From NCBI GenBank assembly GCA_021014325.1, contig CM037461.1, forward strand, positions 2,443,501 to 2,507,500: a stretch of DNA of 64,000 bases, written 5' to 3'. Positions 49,201-61,200 of the stretch are shown here, in pieces (the first letter of the stretch is position 1; each line of letters starts with the position of its first letter). Source of the stretch: Plazaster borealis. Taxonomy: Eukaryota; Echinodermata; Asteroidea; Forcipulatida; Labidiasteridae. The notes under the pieces are model-generated. The model ran no database searches. It worked only from the letters and a program-made list of their open reading frames with translations, and was not told the DNA's origin. A program made the translations under genes and the position numbers.

Positions 49201-52200
49201 TACCCGTATTACAGATACCTCTGCTACTCTTATTGATAACGTATTTTGTAACGTATTACCTTGTCCCAAGTCAGGTATCTTGTTGTCTGATATTTCAGAC
49301 CATTTGCCGATCTTTATGTATATACAGTCCCCAAACTCCAATGTCCCCAATAGTAGCACTAGTAGTCATAACAATAATCCTTCTAATCGTAATTTCTCCC
49401 AATCAAATCTACAGAAATTTACCGAGGACCTATTTGCCTCAAATTGGGCTGATGTTTTCTGTTGCAATGACCCAGAAGAGTCATTTAACGACTTTACTAA
49501 TAAGTTTAACTATTTGTACGATAAAGACATTCCACCTAAATCTCACAATTATAAACCTAGTCGTAAACATTCTCCTAACTTACCATGGATAACATGCTCA
49601 CTTCTAAAATCAATTAATAAGAAAAATAAACTGTATCGAAAATATATGTCTAATCCTACAATTCCACACAAAAATAAGTACAATAAATACAAAAATACAC
49701 TAACTAGCCTTTTGCGAACTTCTAAGAAAAACTATTACGCCAATCAATTTGAAAAGGCTAAAAAAAGTATTCAAAACACTTAGAAGGAAATTAATTCAAT
49801 CTTAAACAAAAACCAATCTTCAAAAACTATTAAAAGAATTGTTTTCGATGGGAAATTAATTTCCAGTCCTGATGAAATTGCTGACTGCTTCAACTCCTAT
49901 TTTACCAATATTGGTCCGGATCTTGCTAGTAAAATTCAACAAACAAATACTTCTCTCAGTTTTACTGATTACCTGACTAACCCCAACAAAAATTCATTAT
50001 TTTTTACCCCAGTTAATAAATACGAGGTTACTGATATAGTTAACAATCTAGAAAACAAAAAGAGTTGTGGCCATGATTTTATTAACATGTTTATTATCAA
50101 AAGCTCAATAACTGCCATATGTGAACCACTTGCACATATTATTAATACTTCTTTTATGACAGGTGTTGTACCATCTCAATTAAAAGTTGCAAAGGTTATC
50201 CCTGTTTTTAAAAAAGGTGACTCTAGTTGTGTTAGCAATTACAGACCCATATCTATCTTGTCTTGTTTCTCTAAGATCTTTGAAAAATGTGTTTATGCAC
50301 GTACCATTAAATTTTTAGATAAATTCAGTATTTTGTCAAACTCCCAATTTGGATTCCGTAGTAAACATTCAACCTCCCATGCCCTTTTAGATTTTATTGA
50401 TAAGGTTTCCAAAGCAATCGATGACTCTAAGCACACCCTGGGGATATTCCTTGATCTTTCAAAAGCCTTTGATACAATTGACCATGATATTTTATTACAT
50501 AAACTTTCCTATTATGGCATTCGAGGAATTACACTTGATTGGTTTAGAAATTATCTTTTTAACAGATCTCAATATGTGTCCATAGACGGTACTAATTCAA
50601 ATACCAGAATCCTTACACATGGCATACCCCAAGGATCAATATTAGGACCATTGCTCTTTTTAATATATATTAATGATTTCACACAATCCTCAGATGAACT
50701 TTCTTTCATATTGTTTGCTGATGATTCTAATTTATTTTATTCCCATAGTAATCTTACTTACCTCATTAATAAGGTCAACAATGAACTGATACATGTTGCA
50801 AATTGGTTCAGGGTCAATGGACTGTCCCTTAATAGTGAAAAGACCACTTTCATGTTATTTAGCAATTCTGCCAATGAAATTCCTTGCGATGTAAAAATTG
50901 TTAACACTGTTATTAAAAAAACTGAGTGCTGTAAATTTTTGGGATTATATATTGACTCGGGATTAAAGTGGGATTCTCATATCGATCAGTTATGTAAAAT
51001 AATTTCTAGAAATATTGGGGTGATTAATAAGATCAAATTTCTTGTCCCAGCAACGGTACTAGATTCTCTTTATAACACACTAATCGGCTCGTATCTTGAT
51101 TATGGTATACTGGCATGGGGAGGTAGTTCAATAAACAAACTAAACAGAATTCTCCTCCTACAGAAACAGGCTTTACGTATCATTAATTTTGCTGATTTTC
51201 ATTCACATACAAGTCCCCTTTTTACTAAACATAGGACTCTTAAAGTCAAAGACATTTATTGTCACCAACTTGGGTCCCTCATGTACCAGTCTACCCGTAA
51301 TACTTTACCATCCTCCATTAATAGTATATTTACAAACAATCATGAGATTCACTCACACTTTACTCGTCAAGCCTCCAACCTTCATATACCATATACCCGT
51401 ACTTCTCTCAGTCATAAAACAGTCAAACTTGAGGGACCCAAGCTCTGGAACTCGCTCAACTCTCAACTTAAAGCCTCTAAAAATCTTTCTGTATTTAAGC
51501 GTAAATTTAAGGGTACTTTGTTGAATTTATATTGTTGATAGATGTTTTCTTTCCTACATTGCTGACCTGTCTTTGTTTGTCTTTGTTCATTGTTGTCCAT
51601 TGTTCGTTTGTCAAGGTAACTACTTTCATAGCAGCTTGTGCATTGAGCCTTTTTGAATACACTTGTCCTTTCAGGAACATTTTTCCTACCTGGAGCAGTA
51701 TCTTCCACAAAACATCAAAATAATTATCGGCTCAATGCACAAGCTTGCTCAGGGAACCATAACCTTACACGCTTTGCTTCTTTATGGGTCCCTCCACAGT
51801 TTCATGAATGGCCATGCTTATTATTCATTTAATTACTCTTATCAAACAACTTTTTATTTCTTAATTTCCAAGTTACATTGCCTTTGATTTGATTTTGATT
51901 GTGATTTTGATACTGTGGAAATAAACTGATTGATTGATTGATTGATTGATTAATCACTGTACTAAGAACCCAATGGAGAGAAGACAAGGAAGGAAGTTTC
52001 AGTTTTAGATGTCGGGGGAAAACCCCAGAGAATTATTCCAGTTTTTAAGGGGGTGTTGGATACAAAACGGGCCCGGAATTTCATCTTTGAGAGGGCAACA
52101 CCACTGTCATTTTGCAAAAGGCACTTCCACTGGAAAATCTTAAAGTCGATGGGAAACTTTTGAAAGGGCACCAAGGCCAAGACCAGGGGCAACAGAGGCT

Positions 52201-55200
52201 ATGGCCTCCAGGGAATTTAAGGCCTGACAAAAATAAATCCCTCTTCCAACCTTTGATCTTGTTCTTTGTGTTTCCAACTTCTTGTGGTCAGACCAGCCCC
52301 CTCCCTCCAACCCCCCCCCCCCCCTCTGTCTCCCTATTCATTGTTTACCCCTTGCCTTGTCTGTTTGCTCTCTGCCTCTATTCATGTATTTCCACTTGAA
52401 TGCTTCTGTTACACTTAAATACCTGTTCATGTGTGTTGTCTTGTCATTTAGCCTTCTAGAAAGACTCTGCTAGGGTCAAAACGTCAGGCCATTAACTATT
52501 TTTTGCATTTATACCATAGGTCCTTTTGGTTGGTAAGCAGTTTGCAACAGCTAATTCTATTTCATCAAAAATAAATCCAGACAGAAATGATTCTCTCTTT
52601 AAATCAGCGTGAGAAATTCACCTTTTTTGTTTGTTTTGCTTTTTTTTTTCTGGCAGTGTACTCAAAGTTCGTCTTACAAAATTCTTTGGGCAGCTTCTGA
52701 TTGTCATCCACTTTTTTGCCTGTCTCTGGTACTTCATTGCCTGCCCATTTGGTACAAGTTTGCCAGAGACTTGGGTCGACGCAGAGAGTAAGTTTTGGAT
52801 ACTGTTTTTTTTTTTTACTTTTGCTTGTTTGAAGGTAGGGTCAGAGATTGGTAAGTACTCCAAAAATTAATGACCATAAAAACTGACTTGGTGAGAAGCA
52901 CTGCAGCTGTTGATAGTATAAACTATATTGAGGAAAAGATTCTCTTCGAAGTAATATGGTTTGGATAATTTTTCACCCAAAAACATTTGAATCTGCAAAA
53001 CGATTCCTGCACGAAAGGTTTCTCAGAAATAAAACCCGATTTGCAAAAGATTAAACAAAAATTCAGATAGGTCACTTCGTGGTACGCGTGACAATGTAGA
53101 AAGATACAATAAAAGTTACATGTGAAAGTTTCAGCTGAATGCAGTGTTTACTTGCTGAGAAAATCCATCCATGTTTTAGCGAGGTGACAGTGGGTACCAA
53201 CCGCATCTCTTGCTGCAGCATTCGCGAACGGACACCAACCCTCAGTAACTCATTACTGTTAACATATTAAGCAAGTTTCAATACCTAATACGTCACAATT
53301 TCAAAATTACACTAATTAGTAAAAACGACGATCACTAGATTTTCCGTTTTGTGTTTTCACGAAGTGACCTATCTCGACGCGCCACTTTACCAATGATATA
53401 CAAAGCGCTTTGGCACAGTTCAGGCGCGCGTGTGTGACATTACATTTTTACGAAGTGACCTATCTAGAAGCGTAGTATTTTCACGAAGTGACCTCAATTA
53501 TGCAATGTTTTTGCACACAGCGCACTGTGGGCAAAACTCGTTTTTTTCATTTTCACAAAGTGACGTATGTGTTTTGGAACTTATTATTAATTAAAATAGT
53601 TGCAGGAATGAAAACACACTGGCAGTTATGTACGAATAAAGCATTCAGCTTTATTTTTGTCTTGAAAAATTAAGTTAAAATAGTAAGCAGACTCCGAAAC
53701 TAGCAGTTTGAAAAATAGTGCAACTTCAAACGCAATTTTCTCCAAACACATTTTAGGGGGCTGTGAACAAGATAGGTCACTTCGTGGTACATGTGACGAT
53801 AATTGTGCCTTTTAAATCAGCTTTACGTTGACAAAAACCAATCTATGACTCTACTTCTAAGCCATTTTTGTTTTGTTTTGACGCTTTCCATAAACCATCA
53901 GTGTATACTTTCGCTTGAGATGTGTGAATTGATTATTTGTTGATGATAATGTTCACAGCTTATGCTAAGGATGGCCATGACTGGTTGCTCCGTTACGGTG
54001 ACAGTTTCTATTGGTGTGTCGCTACGTTGACGTCCACTGGATACGGAGACTTCCACGCATACAGCCTCACTGAAATGAGTGAGTATACCAATCAGCATAT
54101 ATGTGACCCGCTCTGTGAAAATGAATCAGATGTAGACAATTTAAAGAATTGAGTTATATGCATGGCTGGAAAGAACACACCAGCAGCAGTTATTTGGTAT
54201 ATGTGTAAGCTTTGGGGTGTATCGCGTTGCTGAGTTACTCCCGTTTGAAATTAGCCAATGTATCATTTTGGTTAAAAACGAATTACAAGTAAATTGATAT
54301 TTTAAACTACCATTTCACGCAAAAGGATACAAATTAGACTAAAGTATGATCACAAAATTGTTGTATTCATAGCTTTATTGCCTTAAAATAAGTGTTCTGA
54401 AAGTTTACCATGCAAATATAGATCTTAAAAAGTATTTTTTTTTTTTTTAATTTTCACAGAGTGGGTCACATATTTGGTTTGCGGTAACACCATGTGTATA
54501 TCTACTTGCTAGGTAGATTTTGTTCTTTGAGAACTTGTCTTGCTTTTTTTTCTACTGCTGCAGAGTAGAATATTCGGAATTCGGGAGACATTTCAATTCT
54601 GAAAAGAACTGAAGATAAATTTGAAGATAAATTTGTTATCGCATGTGCGCTCATGGATTACGGAAAATTAGGTATCTTTCTCGCCTTCCACCTCTAGGAC
54701 CCCGGTTCGAATCCCACCGGGGGCACTATTTGGATTGGGTTGTCAGTCCCTACCTGACTGCGTGGGTTTTCCCTGGAGTATTTCTCTGGGGTTTTCCTCC
54801 CTCTGAGTTTTCCTTCTTTGTCTTCTCTCAATAAGCCTTTTTGAGGTATGGCGGACACAATGCTACAACACTGTAAAGTTGTGGTAAATTTGTGCGTATT
54901 GACCCTAGAAATAGAACGTATGTTATTCAGTGAAGTGCGTATTTTAGGCGACGCGGCGTTTACACGTAAACCTAATGACCACCAACATGGTGAGCGTGGC
55001 ATCAGTCACGGCGTGTGACGCGCGCGTATCACGTCCGCCATACCTCAAAAAGGCTTATGGGGTTCTTGGCTAGTATAGTGATTAAGTTCACTTTTCTGAG
55101 AGTCCTTGGCTTCACAACCAGAATTAATAAATGAAAATGAAACGAATGACGCCCCGTTTTCCACTCGCACTTTGTGTGATAGCTAATAATATTAAGTCGG

Positions 55201-58200
55201 CAGTTATGACTAACGCAGTATTCTTCTAATGATTGTTCATTACTTTGTTTTAGTCGCTGCAAGTCTTGTCATGGTGATTGGACAGTTACTCTTTGGTTCC
55301 ATTTTGGGTAACATTGCCTCCACCCTGGCCAACGAAGAATCCGGCAGAGTCACATTCGAGCAGCGCCTGTCTGCAGTTAAGGTAAACACCGTCTGGACGA
55401 TTCTTTCTGTTTTTTTCTGAAGCACAACTCATGTGAAGTCATTTTCTTGCCTTGGTTTAACTTTAAAACAATGAGTGAATGTCAGCGTCATGAGCGCCCA
55501 TTTGTGGCGGGGGTACCGGTGCTTTATAAGTGTTCATCGTTCATTCATTCTTTGAAATACTCATTTGAAAATTTCTTTCCAGGTTCAAATGAAAGACATG
55601 AAGCTGAACGGTAAGCTGAGGAATCGTGTCGTCGCTTACTTCGACTATTTGTGGATGCGAAACAAGTGAGTTCAAAACGTTGTGTACAAATAATGGCTGG
55701 GTTTTTTATGCATTTCTGCCTTGTTGCCAAACTGTTGTGTTATTTAATATTCATGTCATCATTCTGCATTTAACTCCGTCTTGTCATTGTTATTACCTTA
55801 AACATGTTATTGTTATTACTGTTATCCAAGAAGGAATTGACTAATAACCTTTTGTCTTTGCCTTCTCCTTTTCCCCACAGATATCCCCCTTTTTTAGCCT
55901 GCCTCATGTACTAATTAATTACTTGTTCTCCCTCTTCCCACCTTTGATCTTGTTCTTTGTGTTTCCAACTTCTTGTGGTCAGACCAGCCCCCTCCCTCCA
56001 ACTCCCCCCCCCCTGTCTCCCTATTCATTGTTTACCCCTTGCCTTGTCTGTTTGCTCTCTGCCTCTATTCATGTACACTTATATACCTGTTCATGTGTGT
56101 TGTCTTGTCATTTAGCCTTCGAGAAAGACTCTGCTAGGGTCGAAACGTCAGGCCATTAACTATTTTTTACTATTATCATCATTATTATTTTTGCACAACG
56201 TATTCGTCTTTCAGTTAAATTTTTAATATTTGTTTGTTTGTTGCTTTTGCTGTAAATTGTGTCGGTTTGTATTTGTCACTGGGCATTTCAATAAAAGCCT
56301 CCTTTTGGCTTCTGAAAATGCCCCCATATTGCTTTGCTCCTAATCCATTTCTTTATTTTTCAATTGAATCTTGATTGTCTTTGTTTTAAATAATTGTTCT
56401 AAATCTGTTTACTTTTTTTTTTTTTTTTTTTACCAATATGGAAATAAATGTCGAATGGAATTGAAAAAATTGAATTGAATTTTTATTAGTGCAATGGTGT
56501 TAATATTTCCACGAGTTGAATGGAACATAGTACATCTTTCAACGAATGGATTTATTCTCTCCATTGCACGAATACAAAACATTCATTATTTGTTTCATAT
56601 TGAAACGGTCGTGACACTTGTGTCCTTAAGCAAGACACTTAAACATTATTGCTGCGTCCTTCGGATGGGACGTAACGCAGTTGGTCCCGTGTGCTGTGTT
56701 ATGCACGTAAAAGAACCCAGTGCACTTTTTGTAAAGAGAAGGGGTTCGCCCCGGTGTTCCTGGTTTGATTGGCTGCATATTGTACCACAGCACCTTGTAA
56801 ACCATTACATGGTGCTATGTAAAGGAATTGGTGTCATACTTCAACACGCAACTCCACAAGACCTTGCAGGAAAAATACTGAATGTTGAAGCGCCTTGAGC
56901 GTCACTGAGTGACGGATATGAGCGCTATATAAGAAGCCACTATTAATATTATTATTAAAACATTCAAGTAGATTTTTGTCATTTGATTGGAGGATAAAAC
57001 TCAACCTCGTTCCCTGGGGTGATCGATCTTGCAGCGCTATTTTTCCCCCAGCACATGCTGCTCACTTATAACCCCTGGAAGCTCTGAGACTCACCTCTAT
57101 CCGTGTTAGTTTCTCTTATGTGCGCTATGATCTATAATGGTGGAGTAGTGTTTTATTGTATATATCTACATTTATATAGGATTAAAACAACCAAACGGTT
57201 CCAAAAACCAAAGGGTATACATTGCCTTTAGGGTCAGAACGGTAGTATCGTTCTAATTGGATCTGGGCCCAATTTCAAAGAGCTGCTTAAGCACAAAAAG
57301 AAGCTAAGCAAAATAAAATTTTGCTTACCAGAATAAAGTTGCCAGCCAAACTACCATGTCACATGTACAATTTTCGACTGGTATCCTGCTCATTTCTGCT
57401 TAGCAAAAAATTGTCAAGCAATATTTTCTGCATAAGCAGCTCTATGAAATTGGGCCCAGATAAGTGGACTGTTCCATTGGATCGCCAGAACGTTCGTTTG
57501 CAACGTTCATAACACTAATGCGTGAATTCACTCGTGTAGGATTGCTCCCGTACTTGGGCACAATGATGCAGTGTAGCAGACAATCTAGCAGTCCAATGAA
57601 TTGCGGGCGTGTGCCCACGGGAACGTTCTTTTGCGCCTAGAATGTGCCCAACTTTTAAGATGCTCTATAAATCTTCATGGGTAATAATGTAACATTTTTT
57701 TATCGGACAACTATGTGTTTTACGTTTTATCAATAAATATTAATTAGTTTTATCAATAAATTTTAATTGTTATGTTATGTTTAAAGACACTGGACACCTT
57801 TGGTAATTGTCAAAGACCAGTCTTCTCACTTGGTGTATCTCAACATATGCACAAAATAACAAACATGTGAAAATTTGAACTCAATTGGTCATTGAGGTTG
57901 CGAGATAATAATGGAAGAAAAAACACCCTTGTCACACGAAGTTGTGTGCTTTCAGATGCTTGATTTTGAGACCTCACGCGTGAGGTCTCGAAATGAATTC
58001 AAATATTTTACTGAGAAATTACTTTTTTCTCAAATACGACGTTTCTCACAATGTTTTATACTATCAACAGCTCTCCATTGATCGTTACCAAGTAAGTTTT
58101 TATGCTAACAATTATTTTGAGTAATTACCAATAGTGTCCAGTGCCTTTAAATGTCAGGCTTTTTTAAAAAAATTGAATTTATACCACAGGTCATTTTGGT

Positions 58201-61200
58201 CAGTAACTAATTTGCAACAGCTAAATCACTTCTGGTTTTTTTGTTTTGGGGTTTGCTTTGGGTGTTTTGTTTTTTTTATTGTAAGAGAAGTCTGACACCC
58301 TGACTTGTTTGTTTCATTTCAGGGGTATTGACCAGCATGGATTGTTTAAGGATGCACCCTTCTGTCTCCAGACTGAGATTGGACTAGCTGTTAATGAGAG
58401 CAACCTTAAGAAGGTAAAACACGCTTTAAAATTTCAAATGAGGAAGGTAAAACAGGCTTTAGAATTTACAAACGAGGAAGGTAAAACACGCTTAAGAATT
58501 TTCAAACGAGGAAGGAAAAACATGCTTTAGAATTTTCAAACGAGGAAGGTAAAACATGCTTTTAAATTTTCAATCGAGGAAGATAAAACACGCTTCATTA
58601 TTTTTAATCGAGGAAGGTAAAACATGCTTAATAATTTCTAAACGAGGAAGGTAAAACATGCTTAAGAATTTCTAAACGAGGAAGGTAAAACATGCTTAAG
58701 AATTTTCAATTGAGGAAGGTAAAACACGCTTTAGAATTTTCAAACGAGGAAGGTAAAACACGCTAAAGAATATTCAAACGAGGAAGGTAAAACACCCCAA
58801 ATCTTTTAAAAATTTACCCAGTCAGTTTCCCTCGTGGTTTATTATTTGATACAAGAAGAAAACAAAACGGAATCAGCAAGCCCATGGAGTAAGGGGCAAT
58901 TAAGCTTTTAGAGACGGTTCATTTCTGCGAAAAAAAGACTGACGTTTCGACCCTAGCAGAGTCTTTCTCAAGGCTTTCTTTAGCCTCTTGAGAAAGACTC
59001 TGCTAGGGTCCAAATGTCAGGCCATTAACTATTTTTTGCATTTATACCATAGGTCCTTTTGGTTGGTAAGCAGTTTGCAACAGCTAATTCTATTTACCTT
59101 AAAACCTTAAGTTAAAACTTCTTAAGGCAATTTCTCAGTAGCTATGTTTAGTTGTATTTATTTTTTTGTCATTTTGTCATTTGAGTTCATAAACTATTCA
59201 TTAAAATAAATGTTGAATAATGTGAAATGAGTATCAATGGAAAACAGATAAACTAAGCCATTTGCGAGTTAGGTTTAAATAATGTCTGGTACAATGACTT
59301 GCTTAGTCACAAGTTACGGCTTAAAATTTGAATTCCTCAAACTACAGAGACAGTTGCTATGTCAAAAGGTTCGGGGCAAGCTTTTGTATAGCAACCTCAA
59401 GATGAGCAAACCCTGGTACCATTGTGCCATACGCATTCATTCAAAATTGTGTATGGGTGTTCGCCCCCTCTTACGTAACTACGCAAAAGCTTGCCCCGAA
59501 TCATGTGACATAGCAACTGTCTCTTAAGTCTAAGGAATTCAAACTTAAGCGGTAACTTGGGATCAAGCAAATCATTGTACAAGACATTTTTCAAATCTAA
59601 TGGACGGATTTAATAAAAAAAAAATTTTTACTTTAGGTGCTTAAGCAGCTTTATGAAAATAGGCCCAGTTAGGACACGTCTTAAATCTGGCTACATTTTA
59701 AAATATCTCTTTTTCATTTGTTATTATTATTATTTTCTGTCCTTACTTGTGAATTTTTTAAGGTTCCACTCTTTGAAGACGCAGAGGCAAGTTTTTTCCG
59801 TTCATTGTCCTTGATGCTACGACCCGTTCTCTTCATGCCCAATGATTACATCGTCCGCCAAGGAGACGTGGGTGACGAAATGTACTTCATCCACCGAGGA
59901 AAGGTAACCAAACCCTCTCAACATTCATTTCATGAAACCCAACTTTCTCCGATTGGAAATATTTCAGATCGGGTTTCAAGACTCTAAGTATGGTTATTAT
60001 TATTATTATTATTATTATATATTTCTGGTAATGAAACCAAGGATGCCTCACAAGTGAACTTTATCACTGTAGCTCGCAAGCCTGAGGAAACCTGTAAATG
60101 AGGGTGCTTGCAATGTGAACCAGAAACACTGGGGTTAAACCCCTACTCTTCCCTGATCCTGATTCTGGGTTCTTTTTTTTGCACTACCAACCCTAGTAAC
60201 ACCCGGCGGGGGACCACATCCCATCCCCAGGGCAAAGCGTAAGGTTGGTTGTGTGTAAGGCTTAAGGACACAAGTGTCACGACTGGGATTCGAACCCCAC
60301 ACTCTGATCATCAGAAGCTACCAGAGTGTGAGTATTCTTGCTCTTATTCGTCGCCACGACACGCCACACGTTGACTGATTCTCAAACGTTGACTGATTCT
60401 CAAATTTAATATACACAGCCTTGCTACCATGGGCAGCGTGCTGTATCGATACCTCTTGTCACTAACCCCTGGTAGGGATGTACTGAAAAACAGTGTTGAT
60501 TGGCTACCAAAAGTGACTTCTTTGCGTGAACGCTTGTTAAAAACTTTCGAGCGTTTGGAGGACGCTTAGTACGCGCGTGTCAAAATGCAAGTATTCTGAC
60601 CCGATTCCATTTCAAATGAATCATGTTTTTACACGGTCACCCTAAACTGCATACAGTAAGACAAAATACATAATTACAGTTAGAGTACAATGAAACAAAA
60701 TCAAATAAACAGTATGCACAAAAAGGATACCAAACATTCAAAACTATCCAAATCCATAAAACAAATGTTTAAAGAGTAAAAGATAAAATACAGCAAAACA
60801 ACCAGGATAAAAAGACCCCATGCAATTTACCCAGAATAGGCTGAGCCCTTACCCCCTCCCCCAGTGGAAATTTGAACTTCCCTTAATTTGAAAATCGGGT
60901 TGGTACCCTGATTTGTTGGTAGATACCATCAAAATTGTTGTCCTTTTTATTTTCAGGTGGAGTTGATGGACGAGAATCACCAGTCCCAAGTAGACGGATT
61001 CCTGGGAGCCGGCGAGTTCTTCGACGACATCAACCTCTTGTACGACGTGCCAAGGCGTACATCAGTCCGTGCCCGCACCCACGTCGACCTCCACGCGCTC
61101 TCGGTGCGCGACCTGAAGGCAGTGCTGGAGCAGTTCCCGGACGTAGAGACGAACATCCGGCGCATCGGTCACTCGCTGTACGGCCAGTACGCGGCCAGCG

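Noticed and set aside
51663..51725. HFSYLEQYLPQNIK, similar to the FNYLESSVENETGNIR linker, as an alternative exon
   Set aside because: It lies in the 3' UTR of the inserted LINE, has no donor GT after NIK, and exon w25 already supplies this segment.
51539..51800. Extra coding exon of the LINE after the reverse transcriptase
   Set aside because: No conserved motif; it sits between the stop codon and the GATT tail as expected for a 3' UTR.
58405..58800. CRISPR-like array of 34-base repeats
   Set aside because: Units are directly adjacent with no unique spacers. It is a minisatellite in an animal intron.
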